A stretch of 64,000 nucleotides of DNA, from positions 1-64,000 of the forward strand of contig NZ_CAJNBJ010000001.1 of assembly GCF_905220995.1 (NCBI RefSeq), written 5' to 3'. The stretch's first letter is position 1, and every line of letters starts with the position of its first letter. The notes beneath the pieces were generated by a model. The model did not search any database, was not told the origin of the DNA, and saw nothing but the letters and a program-made list of their open reading frames with translations. The stretch is from Nitrospira defluvii. Its GTDB lineage: Bacteria; Nitrospirota; Nitrospiria; Nitrospirales; Nitrospiraceae. Below are positions 17,643-25,017 of this stretch, piece after piece. The position numbers were made by a program, and so were the translations under genes.

Positions 17643-18710
17643 TCAACAGGTTAGCGAAACCTGCTCTGGCCGAATCCCCGCTTGTGCTAAATTTGTGCTA
17701 AACGCCCTTCCCTCATCGAAAATCGCCACTCCATCCCGCAAACTTTCCGGATAATGATGCGCATACCGCTGAGTCATCATCGGCGACTTATGCCCCAGAA
17801 TCCGTTGGACCTTGTACAAGTCCACACCGGCCTGCACCATGCGAGTCGCACAGGTATGGCGCAGATCATGGAACCGGAAATCCGACACCTGGCCATGCTT
17901 GAGCGCTAACCGGAAACTCCGTCGTAGGTTGGGAGCATCCAAGGGTGTGCGTGCCGCGCTCGTAAACACTAACTCCGAATCCATGCGGCGGCTGGCCTTG
18001 TTCTGAAGCGCCTGCACGAGCGTGTGACTGAGCGGAATCGTTCGCCGCTCCCCGTTCTTCGATTTAAACACCGTAGCGGTTCGTCGATTAAGGTCCACCC
18101 CGGCCCATGTGAGATTCAGAATTTCCCCACATCGCATCCCGGTATGGATCGCGAACACGATCACTTCCTGTAACCACGGTGCTGAAGCCGCAAGGAGACG
18201 TCGTTCCTCCTCACATGTCAGCCATCGATCCCGCGTGTTGTTCTCCCGTTCCATGGATACCCGGCACACCGGATTGTCCTTGGTCCATTCCCATTCGCGA
18301 CAGGCCAGATTGAAGGCCTTCTTCATGAGCGCCAATTCGCGATTGATCGTGGCCGGTGTGACCCCATCCGCGTACCGTTTGTTCTTATAGGCGACGATCG
18401 TTTTGGGTGTCACGTGTTCCAACTTGGGATTGCCAAAATGCGCGGTCAGATTCGTGACCATGTTCACATAGCGACGGTAGCCCGACCGTCGACTGGCATG
18501 CTCCCGCAAATACCGATCCATCAACTCTCGGAATGTCCTGGCTTCCTCTTTGGGCTTGTCAAAGTACTTTCCTTCCACGATCTGCACCTTGACTTTGCTG
18601 AGGATGGCTTCGGCCAACTTCTTGTCCGAGGTTTCGGTCGATCGGCGCACTTGCTGCCCTTGAAACGTAAACGACATCCACCAAATATTGTTTCGTTTAA
18701 CGAGCCCCAT
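17643..18710 (-). CDS. Tyrosine recombinase / site-specific integrase
   Basis: A 355-residue phage-type integrase. An N-terminal Arm/SAM-like domain (FRELMDRYLREHASRRSG onward) is followed by the catalytic domain. Catalytic residues are visible: Arg in HTGMRCGEILNLTW, His-x-x-Arg in FHDLRHTCATRM, His in LGHKSPMMTQRYAHH and Tyr in TQRYAHH. It is about the usual length. The stop is only ~5 nt from the attachment repeat, and the last codons overlap one copy of the TGTGCTAAA repeat. It overlaps the HTH gene upstream by 14 nt, giving an int-xis operon. Confidence 0.95.
   Translation of the reverse strand: MGLVKRNNIWWMSFTFQGQQVRRSTETSDKKLAEAILSKVKVQIVEGKYFDKPKEEARTFRELMDRYLREHASRRSGYRRYVNMVTNLTAHFGNPKLEHVTPKTIVAYKNKRYADGVTPATINRELALMKKAFNLACREWEWTKDNPVCRVSMERENNTRDRWLTCEEERRLLAASAPWLQEVIVFAIHTGMRCGEILNLTWAGVDLNRRTATVFKSKNGERRTIPLSHTLVQALQNKASRRMDSELVFTSAARTPLDAPNLRRSFRLALKHGQVSDFRFHDLRHTCATRMVQAGVDLYKVQRILGHKSPMMTQRYAHHYPESLRDGVAIFDEGRAFSTNLAQAGIRPEQVSLTC
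17683..17702. repeat. Phased TGTGCTAAA repeat, copy 1
   Basis: TGTGCTAAA-TT-TGTGCTAAA: two identical 9-mers 11 bp apart. It lies 45 bp inside the tRNA-side attachment core and within the 3' end of the integrase gene. Identical 20-bp copies occur at 21407 and 22290. Spacing of about one helical turn suits integrase arm-type or excisionase binding. Confidence 0.85.
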
Positions 18711-19005
18711 GCTGCTCCTCCTTCATGCGTGGGCTCGGTGTGATGGTTTCCCCGTGGCGAGTATAGACCTCGGATTTCGCCGCTTCAATGAGCTGGTCGA
18801 GGTCGCGGGTGTCGTCGTGAGTCGGCAGTGGGAACGGCTTGCCGGGACCAACTTCAAAGCTCTTCAGCCAAGCCTGAATCGCCTCAGGCTCAAAGCGGAC
18901 GAGGCCATGAATCCGGCGGCACGGGATTTTGTTCTCTGACACCCAGAGGTAGAGTGTGGATTGTTTGATATTGAGCCACGCTGAGAGTTCTTTGACGGTG
19001 AGCAT
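18697..19005 (-). CDS. AlpA/excisionase-like helix-turn-helix protein
   Basis: About 102 residues from the ATG at 19005, which is preceded by GGTGG (a GTG at 19017 is also possible). The N-terminus MLTVKELSAWLNIKQSTLYLW is a MerR/AlpA-type winged helix, with the following VRFEPEAIQAWLKSF typical of the helix_turn_helix_17/excisionase family. Position between integrase and replication protein suggests it directs excision or regulates int. Its tail overlaps the integrase start by 14 nt. Confidence 0.85.
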   Translation of the reverse strand: MLTVKELSAWLNIKQSTLYLWVSENKIPCRRIHGLVRFEPEAIQAWLKSFEVGPGKPFPLPTHDDTRDLDQLIEAAKSEVYTRHGETITPSPRMKEEQHGAR

Positions 19006-19047
19006 GTGCAGATCCACCGGGGGAGTCTCTCGACACCCCCAGTCCCC

Positions 19048-20055
19048 CTAACATGGGCTGCCCGCGTGACCGCCGGCAGTCCGGTGAAACCGATTGGGTG
19101 GTTGTTTGAGCAAATTGCGATGTCGGTCTTTCCACCGAGCAATGCCCCTGACAATTTCGTTCAGTAGCCATTCTTCCTCTCCAGGGGTGGCACAAATGAC
19201 CGCCAGCATTGGCGTCAGGGTGTCGCTCACCCATCGTTTTACATTCTGCAGGGTCTGCACCTGCGTCTCCTGGGCTAATCGCCCCTTTTGAAATCCCTCC
19301 GTCAGAAGGGCGTACCACTCCAACACTGGAGCCCGGTACCGTTCTTCATCCTCGGCATCCTTCGGGATCTGCCGGAAATCCACATAGGACCGGAGTAAGC
19401 CGATCACCAACTCCTTCCAGTCGGCTTCGTCTAAGGTGGCCAATGCGCGGGCGCACTGTTCGGCCCGATCCTTCTTGAATTCCAATTCCCACCGCGTCCC
19501 ATACTCCTCCCAATTCTCCTGTCCCTTGCTCTGGAGTTCGAGGCGCTTGTCATAGATGCGCAAAAGGGTCTGACTCTGCGGACTCCCGAAATACATGGTC
19601 TCGCCCGTGGTCGCTCCGGTCCCATGCGTCAGCTTGGAGACGATATGCCGGACCTGAGCCGCCCTTGTGACGCATTGGCCTGCCGAGACGGCTTCTCGGA
19701 TGGTCGCCACCGGCACCGTGCCCGCTCGGTCATCCAGCGCGCAGTCAATCCGAGTGACGTGACCTTGTTGGGCATGGACCCACTGGAGCAGGGTGCGGAT
19801 CTGATCCCGTGTCAGGGCGGACGCGAGGCCGCCCGACAGATCCACATGGATTTCATTCGGACGACGAGGGGCATTGGTGCCCAGTTTGCCGACCCCGCGC
19901 AGACCGTCTGCTCTCATCCAGGACAAGGGATAGCCTCGGAAGCCGCCTTTCGCCTTACTCCAGTCGCCACCCAAAACCCGCATGGTCTCTTGAGGATTGC
20001 TGGCCAGGACCGTAAACGCCAGCCAGTCTATGGAGAGAGTGAAGCTCGAATCCAT
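19048..20055 (-). CDS. Replication initiation factor (Rep_trans / MobT-like family)
   Basis: A 335-residue protein related to the phage-type and Tn916 Orf20 rolling-circle initiators. Marks are SIDWLAFTV at the N-terminus, VTRIDCALDDRAG (acidic metal-binding strand), TMYFGSPQSQTLLRIYDKRLE and RWELEFKKDRA. Proteins of this family nick double-strand origins and can serve as relaxases. The usual N-terminal HTH seen in Orf20 is absent, and the separate AlpA-like protein may compensate. It probably replicates or mobilises the excised element. Upstream DNA holds a hairpin and tandem repeats that could be its origin. Confidence 0.85.
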   Translation of the reverse strand: MDSSFTLSIDWLAFTVLASNPQETMRVLGGDWSKAKGGFRGYPLSWMRADGLRGVGKLGTNAPRRPNEIHVDLSGGLASALTRDQIRTLLQWVHAQQGHVTRIDCALDDRAGTVPVATIREAVSAGQCVTRAAQVRHIVSKLTHGTGATTGETMYFGSPQSQTLLRIYDKRLELQSKGQENWEEYGTRWELEFKKDRAEQCARALATLDEADWKELVIGLLRSYVDFRQIPKDAEDEERYRAPVLEWYALLTEGFQKGRLAQETQVQTLQNVKRWVSDTLTPMLAVICATPGEEEWLLNEIVRGIARWKDRHRNLLKQPPNRFHRTAGGHAGSPC

Positions 20056-20094
20056 GGAACCTATCGAACTCCTGTACGGAGCGCTGTAGGTAGC

Positions 20095-20119
20095 GCCCCC
20101 GTGTTACCAAGACGGGGGC
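20095..20119. repeat. GC-rich hairpin upstream of the rep gene
   Basis: GCCCCCGT and ACGGGGGC form a perfect 8-bp stem with a 9-nt loop, 40 bp upstream of the Rep_trans start codon. It could be a nick-site hairpin, a single-strand origin or a leader terminator. Confidence 0.5.
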
Positions 20120-20307
20120 CATTCCGGTCCGCCCCGCAGCCTATCGGCATGCGGCGCGGACCGGCTTTGCCTCCCGGCCACGGACAAAGGTGTTGCTGTA
20201 TGACGCGCTCCGACTCGGACATTTGCACCTTCTTGTGAGCCCTGCTCTAGTTCGTCTCACCCTAGGCGAATTCCCGGAACAAAGCCAAGGCCCCGGAAGA
20301 GGTCACT

Positions 20308-20337
20308 AGGGGACACGAGGGGACAGCAGAGGACAGA
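20308..20337. repeat. Three 10-bp tandem repeats (iteron-like)
   Basis: Units AGGGGACACG, AGGGGACAGC and AGAGGACAGA follow one another directly, with a core of RGGACA. They lie about 250 bp upstream of the replication initiator. The period of one helical turn is typical of initiator binding sites, but the copies are few and imperfect. Confidence 0.5.
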
Positions 20338-20580
20338 TTGTGTGACAGCTCAGACGCAAAAGGAAGTGAGCATAAGGAGGCGTATGTGCGCTTTCGTGCG
20401 CTCAGAGCGGCAATTGTGCGCATCGTTCAGAGCCAGAACATCGAGCAAAAAAATCGGCTCGTTTTTGCTACCTGCGCAAAAAAAGTTTGGAAGGCATTAC
20501 GCGCCTTCTGGGATGGGATCAGCGGAGAGTGAAGCCGTGAAGTCTGCTCGTCGTAAGGAAGCAGGCTCGCTGGGTTAGAT

Positions 20581-20991
20581 TTACCGTTTCCAGCTTTCAA
20601 CGCTGAGGCCAGCGATGCGTTGGAAGTGAGCAAGGTTGTTGGTGATCAAGGGACGTTGCGCCTCTAGAGCGGTAGCGGCAATGAGGAGATCGGCATCGGG
20701 CAGCAAGGTTCCCTGTCGATGGAGGTCGCCGTATAACGTCGCCGCACGCTCCACGACTTGGTCGGTGATCGGGAGAATGGGACTGGCTTGGCAGAGCAAC
20801 GTGAAGGCCGCCTCTTGAGCCCGTGCCTGTTTCGCCTTCAGTCCTCGCAGGAGTTCATAGCGCGTGATGATCGAGAAGGCCAGCCGCTCGTGCTCCGCCA
20901 GATAGTTCCGCACCCGCTGCACGACGAGAGGATGTTGCTTGAGGAGTTCAGAAAGAATATCAGTATCGAGCAGAACGGCGGGTTGCGACAT
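20581..20991 (-). CDS. vapC: PIN-domain toxin, VapC family
   Basis: A 136-residue PIN-domain ribonuclease. The acidic residues are in place: LLDTDILSELL (first Asp), ITRYELLRGL (Glu) and GTLLPDADLLIAATALE (two Asp), followed by LITNNLAHFQRI. VapC toxins cleave tRNA or rRNA and halt translation. Its ATG overlaps the antitoxin stop (TAATG), so the pair is translationally coupled. Within the element it may stabilise inheritance. Confidence 0.92.
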   Translation of the reverse strand: MSQPAVLLDTDILSELLKQHPLVVQRVRNYLAEHERLAFSIITRYELLRGLKAKQARAQEAAFTLLCQASPILPITDQVVERAATLYGDLHRQGTLLPDADLLIAATALEAQRPLITNNLAHFQRIAGLSVESWKR

Positions 20992-21227
20992 TAGGCAGCC
21001 GGCTCACGGAAGAAATGCTGCCGATCCAATGCGATGGACTCGACCTGCGTGATCTCATCGGCACTAAGCCCTTGATAGACCTGCGCCGCACGCCGCAGAA
21101 TTTCGTCCGCACCAAGCGCAAGCTCGGTATCAACAGTGACCTGGACTTCCGCGTCATCGGTCAACGCAAGAGGTTCCAGCGGCTGCAACACTCCGTCATG
21201 ATAGCGGGCTTTGATTGTCTGTCGCAT
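20991..21227 (-). CDS. DUF104-type antitoxin
   Basis: A 78-residue protein from the ATG at 21227, which has a GGGAGGG site 9 nt upstream. It begins MRQTIKARYHDGVLQPLEPL, which matches the AF2212-like DUF104 antitoxin family (xxIxAxYExGVxxPLEPL). A helical tail, which should bind the toxin, follows. It sits directly before VapC with a one-base stop/start overlap. A longer frame from 21323 lacks support. Confidence 0.85.
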   Translation of the reverse strand: MRQTIKARYHDGVLQPLEPLALTDDAEVQVTVDTELALGADEILRRAAQVYQGLSADEITQVESIALDRQHFFREPAA

Positions 21228-21406
21228 CGGAAAACCCTCCCCCCTGCATTCGCCCATCCGCGGCACTGCATCGGTAGAGCCTATTCTACTCAAACGGCGT
21301 CCAAATCTCACCACTTGTCGCACGACCGCCCATTAACCTGCAAAATGAGTTGGGCCGTCGCTAGTCCTGACTGACGGTCTCAGGGAAGGGGTTCACCCCA
21401 AAACAC

Positions 21407-21426
21407 TGTGCTAAATTTGTGCTAAA
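21407..21426. repeat. Phased TGTGCTAAA repeat, copy 2
   Basis: The 20 bases are identical to copies 1 and 3 and lie 120 bp upstream of the AT-rich cargo gene, about 1 kb inside the distal attachment core. An internal copy is unusual for an arm-site and suggests either regulation of the cargo or an older element end. Confidence 0.85.
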
Positions 21427-21440
21427 TAGTTTTAAGAAGG

Positions 21441-21458
21441 GGTTCAATTTATTGAACC
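21441..21458. promoter_or_regulatory. Palindrome upstream of the cargo gene
   Basis: A perfect inverted repeat GGTTCAAT-TT-ATTGAACC lies about 90 bp before the cargo start codon, 15 bp after repeat copy 2. It could be an operator, or a short terminator-like hairpin. Confidence 0.4.
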
Positions 21459-21546
21459 AACTGACGACACGAAATCTCCTCGAAGCGTTAGAAGCACCGA
21501 GATTCCCCCATATGTTCTTTCTCGATTTCTAATTCCAGCAAGTCAG

Positions 21547-22245
21547 ATGAACGCTATTAATTACAAAGGTGCATCCCCGATTTATTGGAAGGCCTATTTG
21601 ATCCTTTTGATGATAGGCAGTCTTTTTAACATTGGAGGCTGTGTTGCGATTGGCCATGGCACATACAGCTGGCCAACTTTTGTTGGAGGTAGCGAAGATG
21701 ATGATGGAAAAGAATATCCCGTTCTAAATCTGGCAGGAATAGCGATTCGTGTAGTTGCTCACAATGATGATTCATTCGGTTTGATCGGACCTGTGGTCCC
21801 TTTCATTCCCATTTGGGAGCACACTGGTGGTTCTCCATTTTGGATAGGCGTCCATCTTAACCCGGAGGTTAAGGAATTCGTTTTCGATCCATTTCAGGTC
21901 GGTCTAGCGCTGGAGGGAGGGCAACTATTGCTTCCTGAAAGATTTACCGGACCATTCATGGCCACAGAAGACGATCCTACGAGATTTTGCTCCGGAATTT
22001 TTGATCCTGAATTTCACAAAAGCGAGCACGCCACTTTTTTCGTGATCGGCGAGATGTGCTTTGGGATTGCCTTCAACATCATCACTCCAAAGCCAGATGC
22101 CAAGTTTTCTGTACTAATTGACGGTCTTGAGCAGAAAGAACGGTCTGTGAGTGTGCCGAAAATTACATTTGGCAAGAAGGAGCGGGGAGGCTGGTCCATT
22201 TGCCTCAGTGGCTCAGTTTGCACAGAGCATTGGACAACGAGATGA
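21547..22245 (+). CDS. AT-rich hypothetical lipoprotein (element cargo)
   Basis: A 232-residue protein. An N-terminal hydrophobic segment AYLILLMIGSLFNIGGC ends in a lipobox-like cysteine. The mature part is rich in Phe, Pro and Gly (GLIGPVVPFIPIWEHTGG, IFDPEFHKSEHATFFVIGE), suggesting a beta-rich envelope domain. Base composition and codon use (many A/T third positions) differ clearly from the surrounding genes, pointing to recent transfer. It is flanked by repeat copies 2 and 3. I recognise no family, so the function is unknown. Confidence 0.75.
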   Translation: MNAINYKGASPIYWKAYLILLMIGSLFNIGGCVAIGHGTYSWPTFVGGSEDDDGKEYPVLNLAGIAIRVVAHNDDSFGLIGPVVPFIPIWEHTGGSPFWIGVHLNPEVKEFVFDPFQVGLALEGGQLLLPERFTGPFMATEDDPTRFCSGIFDPEFHKSEHATFFVIGEMCFGIAFNIITPKPDAKFSVLIDGLEQKERSVSVPKITFGKKERGGWSICLSGSVCTEHWTTR

Positions 22246-22289
22246 AAGACACTTGAGCACTAATGGTCTGAGAATTCGATTCGCATGCC

Positions 22290-22309
22290 TGTGCTAAATT
22301 TGTGCTAAA
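22290..22309. repeat. Phased TGTGCTAAA repeat, copy 3
   Basis: The third identical 20-bp copy lies 127 bp inside the distal attachment core. With copy 1 near the other core it gives the element one phased pair close to each end. Confidence 0.85.
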
Positions 22310-22436
22310 AATTTTCAAAACCGACCACTACCCCTCGAATCCATCGAATCAGTGGAACGCGCACAAGTATCTGTTTTGGCAGTCAAAAATGGGGAAACCA
22401 TTGATACACCGAGCGTTTTAAAATCTGTCCCGGCCT

Positions 22437-22484
22437 GTTTCCTAAACCGCGGGTCGCACGTTCAATTCGTGTCGGGGGCACCAA
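22437..22484 (+). repeat. Attachment-site core, distal copy (48-bp direct repeat)
   Basis: Exact copy of 17591-17638, i.e. the tRNA-Arg 3' half including CCA. It has no 5' half, so it is not a functional tRNA. It marks the outer limit of the element, after which neighbouring chromosomal sequence resumes. Confidence 0.95.
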
Positions 22485-22564
22485 CCTTACCTCTCCTGTT
22501 CCTTGCGATAATTCTCTTCCATATCCCACGCATCCAAGACGGGTGAGGCCTTTGCTCAGGGATG

Positions 22565-22696
22565 TCAGCCATAAAACAACTCTCCATTCAACTCTACGAG
22601 GCCGAAGAGCACTCCTGCTAAGAATTCTCGCGTAGATTGCCGTCCCTTTCGCACGACTACCCTTAGGCCTTCAGGCTCAGCGTAAAATGTTCTCAT
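22565..22696 (-). CDS. Small hypothetical protein, 43 residues
   Basis: An ATG at 22696, preceded by GGAGGGAGAG at a proper distance, opens a frame beginning MRTFYAEPEGLRVVVRKGRQ and ending VELNGELFYG. The amphipathic, well-composed sequence and the good ribosome-binding site argue for a real gene. It lies just outside the distal attachment core and diverges from another 43-residue gene at 22849. The function is unknown. Confidence 0.5.
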   Translation of the reverse strand: MRTFYAEPEGLRVVVRKGRQSTREFLAGVLFGLVELNGELFYG

Positions 22697-22848
22697 TGCA
22701 CAGTTCTCTCCCTCCACTTTCGACTCCAGAACCGACACTTGTGGAATAATCGGGATAGAAGGACTGCAAAATCAACAGTTTACCAAAACACCCGAGAACG
22801 GTACTGAGCTTGCAAAAGCGACTCCACATAACAAAAGGAGTCCCTATC

Positions 22849-22980
22849 ATGATTGAGTTCCCGCTGATCCTCATAGGTTATGCACTGCTGCCGATCATTG
22901 CCTTCCAGCTGATGATCATGGCCGACCGTCCTCAAGAGAACGGCGAGCAAAACGCCTTTCCGCAGGTCGAGATCCTGTAA
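22849..22980 (+). CDS. Small single-pass membrane protein, 43 residues
   Basis: An AAAAGGAG site lies before the ATG. The product begins MIEFPLILIGYALLPIIAFQ and continues LMIMADRP into a short polar tail. It is one transmembrane helix with a cytoplasmic or periplasmic tail. A perfect 13-bp hairpin follows the stop directly, as expected for a short transcription unit. No family is recognised. Confidence 0.6.
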   Translation: MIEFPLILIGYALLPIIAFQLMIMADRPQENGEQNAFPQVEIL

Positions 22981-22984
22981 GCCT

Positions 22985-23019
22985 GCGGCGGCTCTGCCGA
23001 CCATGAGCAGAGCCGCCGC
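22985..23019 (+). terminator. Strong hairpin after the 43-residue membrane protein
   Basis: GCGGCGGCTCTGC and GCAGAGCCGCCGC form a perfect 13-bp stem with a 9-nt loop, starting 5 nt after the stop codon. No long T-run follows, but the stem is very stable. Confidence 0.6.
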
Positions 23020-23231
23020 CTTGCCGGGCAGCAACGGGCCCCCGCCGAAAAGGCTTCTGATCAACGCTCACGAAGAACGATTCCTCTCCACCCTCCGCAA
23101 TCAGACATCCCTACACCATCGCTCACATATACGTACATGAGGGTATGGCCACGCTCCCGGAAGCAGCCCATTGTCCCTCGACGAATCAGGCAGACGTAGG
23201 TAGAATTGTTCATGTATAATGCGCGCAGACA

Positions 23232-24008
23232 ATGATCGCGGCATCCTCCACACCGCACAAACGGTTCCTCATGAACACCCCTGTCACCAGAACGACTTCC
23301 AGCATATCCACCGCACAGAAATCCGTGAACCCGATGAACCTGCTCGCTTGCCTGGTCATGCTCCTTCTCCTCACGGCCGGGTGCCACGGATATTCTCGCC
23401 TGGAGATCCCGACGACGGATGGATTCCATTCAAAACTGCCTGCTCCATACACCCGAGCGGTAGTCTGGGGCGGACGACCCGACACCGTACAAAGCGCGAG
23501 CACCTGGCTCCTGAAAAGAGGCCTCCTGGTTGTGGACCAGACAAAGGTCCTACAGGCCGCAGCTGACCAGAAGGTGAGTCTGACGGGATATCAATACCTC
23601 GAAACTGATGTATTGCGAATGGCCAAACTCGTCGGTGCACGCTTGGTCGTCTTCAGCAATGCAGAGGTCGGGTCGTGGGAAGCCCTTGATTGGAGTGCGG
23701 GGATTCCGCACAGCCAACGTGTGTATTCAGCCACCATCTCCTTACGGGCGGTTGACGTGAATACAGGGGAAATCGAGTGGAGCGGCAAGGCCCAATCCAC
23801 TGAACGGTTCAGCAACATCGAGGAAGGTATCAGCCTGCTCACTTGCCATGCCTTGGCCACCGCGTGGGGCATGCGTAACCCCGGGGCGACTGCGCCGGAA
23901 AACGTGTGCCCCCAGGGATCAGGCGTCATGGTGACCGAAACACACAGACCAGTAGCGAATCCAACCTCTTCCGGCCGGGAAAACCTCACTCCCCCAATGA
24001 ACAATTAG
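23232..24008 (+). CDS. Hypothetical lipoprotein
   Basis: The frame gives up to 258 residues. A signal peptide, MNLLACLVMLLLLTAGCHGY, ends in a lipobox. The start may be at 23232, 23271 or 23334, as none has a clear ribosome-binding site. The mature part contains LLKRGLLVVDQTKVLQAAADQK, MAKLVGARLVVFSNAEVG and TISLRAVDVNTGEIEWSGKAQS. That pattern resembles CsgG-like or GNA1162-like outer-membrane lipoproteins (a nucleotide-free Rossmann-like fold). Likeness is by motif layout only. Confidence 0.7.
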   Translation: MIAASSTPHKRFLMNTPVTRTTSSISTAQKSVNPMNLLACLVMLLLLTAGCHGYSRLEIPTTDGFHSKLPAPYTRAVVWGGRPDTVQSASTWLLKRGLLVVDQTKVLQAAADQKVSLTGYQYLETDVLRMAKLVGARLVVFSNAEVGSWEALDWSAGIPHSQRVYSATISLRAVDVNTGEIEWSGKAQSTERFSNIEEGISLLTCHALATAWGMRNPGATAPENVCPQGSGVMVTETHRPVANPTSSGRENLTPPMNN

Positions 24009-24128
24009 CAGGATTTTCACTCCTCACTGTCTCCCTCTGTGCGAAAACGCGCTCTTTCTGTCGATTTTCCACCCCAGGCGTTATACTGGTCACGTGACAC
24101 GCGTCACATTTCTCGACCGCAGACACGT

Positions 24129-24977
24129 ATGGCCTATCGCCTGCCCATTCTGCTTCAGACCCTCTGTCTCGTCTGTCCTCTGCTCGCCGGGGCCGCAGAA
24201 CATCGCCCGTTTTGGACGGAGCAGGCCCTGTTTCATTTCGGGGACGATGTGTTCTTTACCGGCCGATCTTCATGTGCGCCATCCATTGAAGAAGGACGTC
24301 AGCGTGCCTACCTCGCCGCAGTTCAGGAAGTCAGAAACTTTACCCGCGCCAAGGAAATCGAAGGGTTTCCCTTGGATACCCAGATGATTTTTGAAGACGC
24401 CCGTCCCGCAGACTGCGCCCAGGGATTCGTGACCGTTTGGCGATTACTGCGAGCCCCGCGTGCAGCACTAGAGTCGCTCGCAAAACGCCCTGCCCCTGGA
24501 AAACCGGCGGACATTTCCCCGATCCTTGCGCAGGTCACGGCAATCCGCAACCTCACGCCGCGCGTGGGCATGCTGCGGGACGAGGTCTGGAGCCGTTACG
24601 GCTTGCCACGATCGATCTGGGCGCGACCGGAACAAGGCGAACTGATTTGGGACTATGCGCAATTCGGACTGACCATCGTGTTCAACCAGGATGATGTGCT
24701 GACACGCTGGCGCCTGAACGGCCCGCATTCACGGTCCAGTGAGGGAACCACATCGCCCGCCCCGCAGGAGCCGCCGACGGGAACAGATCTGCCGACCATC
24801 GACCTCACAACCCGGCTCCAACAACTCGAAGAACAGCAGGACCAGGAACGCCGTCGGGCAGCCCGTCGCTATTGCGCGCTACGTTTTGCGGAGGTGCCCG
24901 ACGCGCTACGCCCAAAACCCGGCGCGTGCGAGCAGCGGGAATACGAACGGCTGAAGGAGCAACATCCCCGATTCTGA
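24129..24977 (+). CDS. Secreted hypothetical protein
   Basis: I chose the ATG at 24129 (MAYRLPILLQTLCLVCPLLAG), which opens a signal peptide ending near AAEHRPFW. The 282-residue product has an N-terminal domain with a LIPOprotein LPP20-like pattern (FFTGRSSCAPSIEEGRQRAYLAAVQEV). A middle region GMLRDEVWSRYGLPRSIWARPE...WDYAQFGLTIVF recalls SmpA/OmlA-type folds. A coiled-coil C-terminus (TTRLQQLEEQQDQERRRAARR) follows. No enzyme residues are visible. Confidence 0.7.
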   Translation: MAYRLPILLQTLCLVCPLLAGAAEHRPFWTEQALFHFGDDVFFTGRSSCAPSIEEGRQRAYLAAVQEVRNFTRAKEIEGFPLDTQMIFEDARPADCAQGFVTVWRLLRAPRAALESLAKRPAPGKPADISPILAQVTAIRNLTPRVGMLRDEVWSRYGLPRSIWARPEQGELIWDYAQFGLTIVFNQDDVLTRWRLNGPHSRSSEGTTSPAPQEPPTGTDLPTIDLTTRLQQLEEQQDQERRRAARRYCALRFAEVPDALRPKPGACEQREYERLKEQHPRF

Positions 24978-25017
24978 CGAGACAAGCAGGTATTACCGTC
25001 CCGAGCAGGAGACCGTC

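Larger units (their letters stand above)
20056..20580. other. Non-coding region of the element with origin-like structures
   Basis: I see no convincing gene here. The ORFs on the plus strand lack a ribosome-binding site and family likeness. The region holds a GC-rich hairpin (20095-20119) and three 10-bp tandem units (20308-20337). Together with the adjacent initiator gene this fits a replication or transfer origin, which is inference. Confidence 0.45.
21228..21546. other. Intergenic region with repeat copy 2 and a palindrome
   Basis: No gene is seen. The region holds the divergent promoters of the toxin-antitoxin pair and the cargo gene, one TGTGCTAAA tandem (21407-21426), and a perfect 8-bp palindrome GGTTCAAT-TT-ATTGAACC (21441-21458). 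The AT content rises sharply towards the cargo gene. Confidence 0.5.
17591..22484. mobile_element. Integrated element in tRNA-Arg (about 4.85 kb)
   Basis: The element runs between two perfect 48-bp tRNA-derived repeats. Reading in from the tRNA it has integrase, AlpA/Xis-like HTH protein, Rep_trans initiator, a ~525-bp region with tandem repeats and hairpins, a DUF104 antitoxin/VapC toxin pair and an AT-rich lipoprotein gene. Three copies of a phased repeat lie near the ends. No capsid, conjugation pore or transposase gene is visible, so it is best described as a small integrative, probably mobilisable or satellite-like, element. All core genes appear intact, so excision may still be possible. 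Confidence 0.88.
22246..22564. other. Distal element end, non-coding
   Basis: No gene is supported. It holds repeat copy 3 (22290-22309), an AT-rich stretch and the distal 48-bp attachment core (22437-22484). Reading frames here run through the tRNA fragment and are not genes. Confidence 0.55.

Noticed and set aside
20338-20578. Two overlapping plus-strand frames of 64 and 78 codons
   Set aside because: No ribosome-binding site, no recognisable family, and overlap with tandem repeats in the element's non-coding region.
17643-22436. Possible conjugative element
   Set aside because: No coupling protein, VirB4-type ATPase or pore gene is visible; only a Rep_trans protein that could be mobilised in trans.
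22352-22546. 64-codon frame crossing the distal attachment site
   Set aside because: Half of it is translated tRNA sequence; there is no ribosome-binding site.
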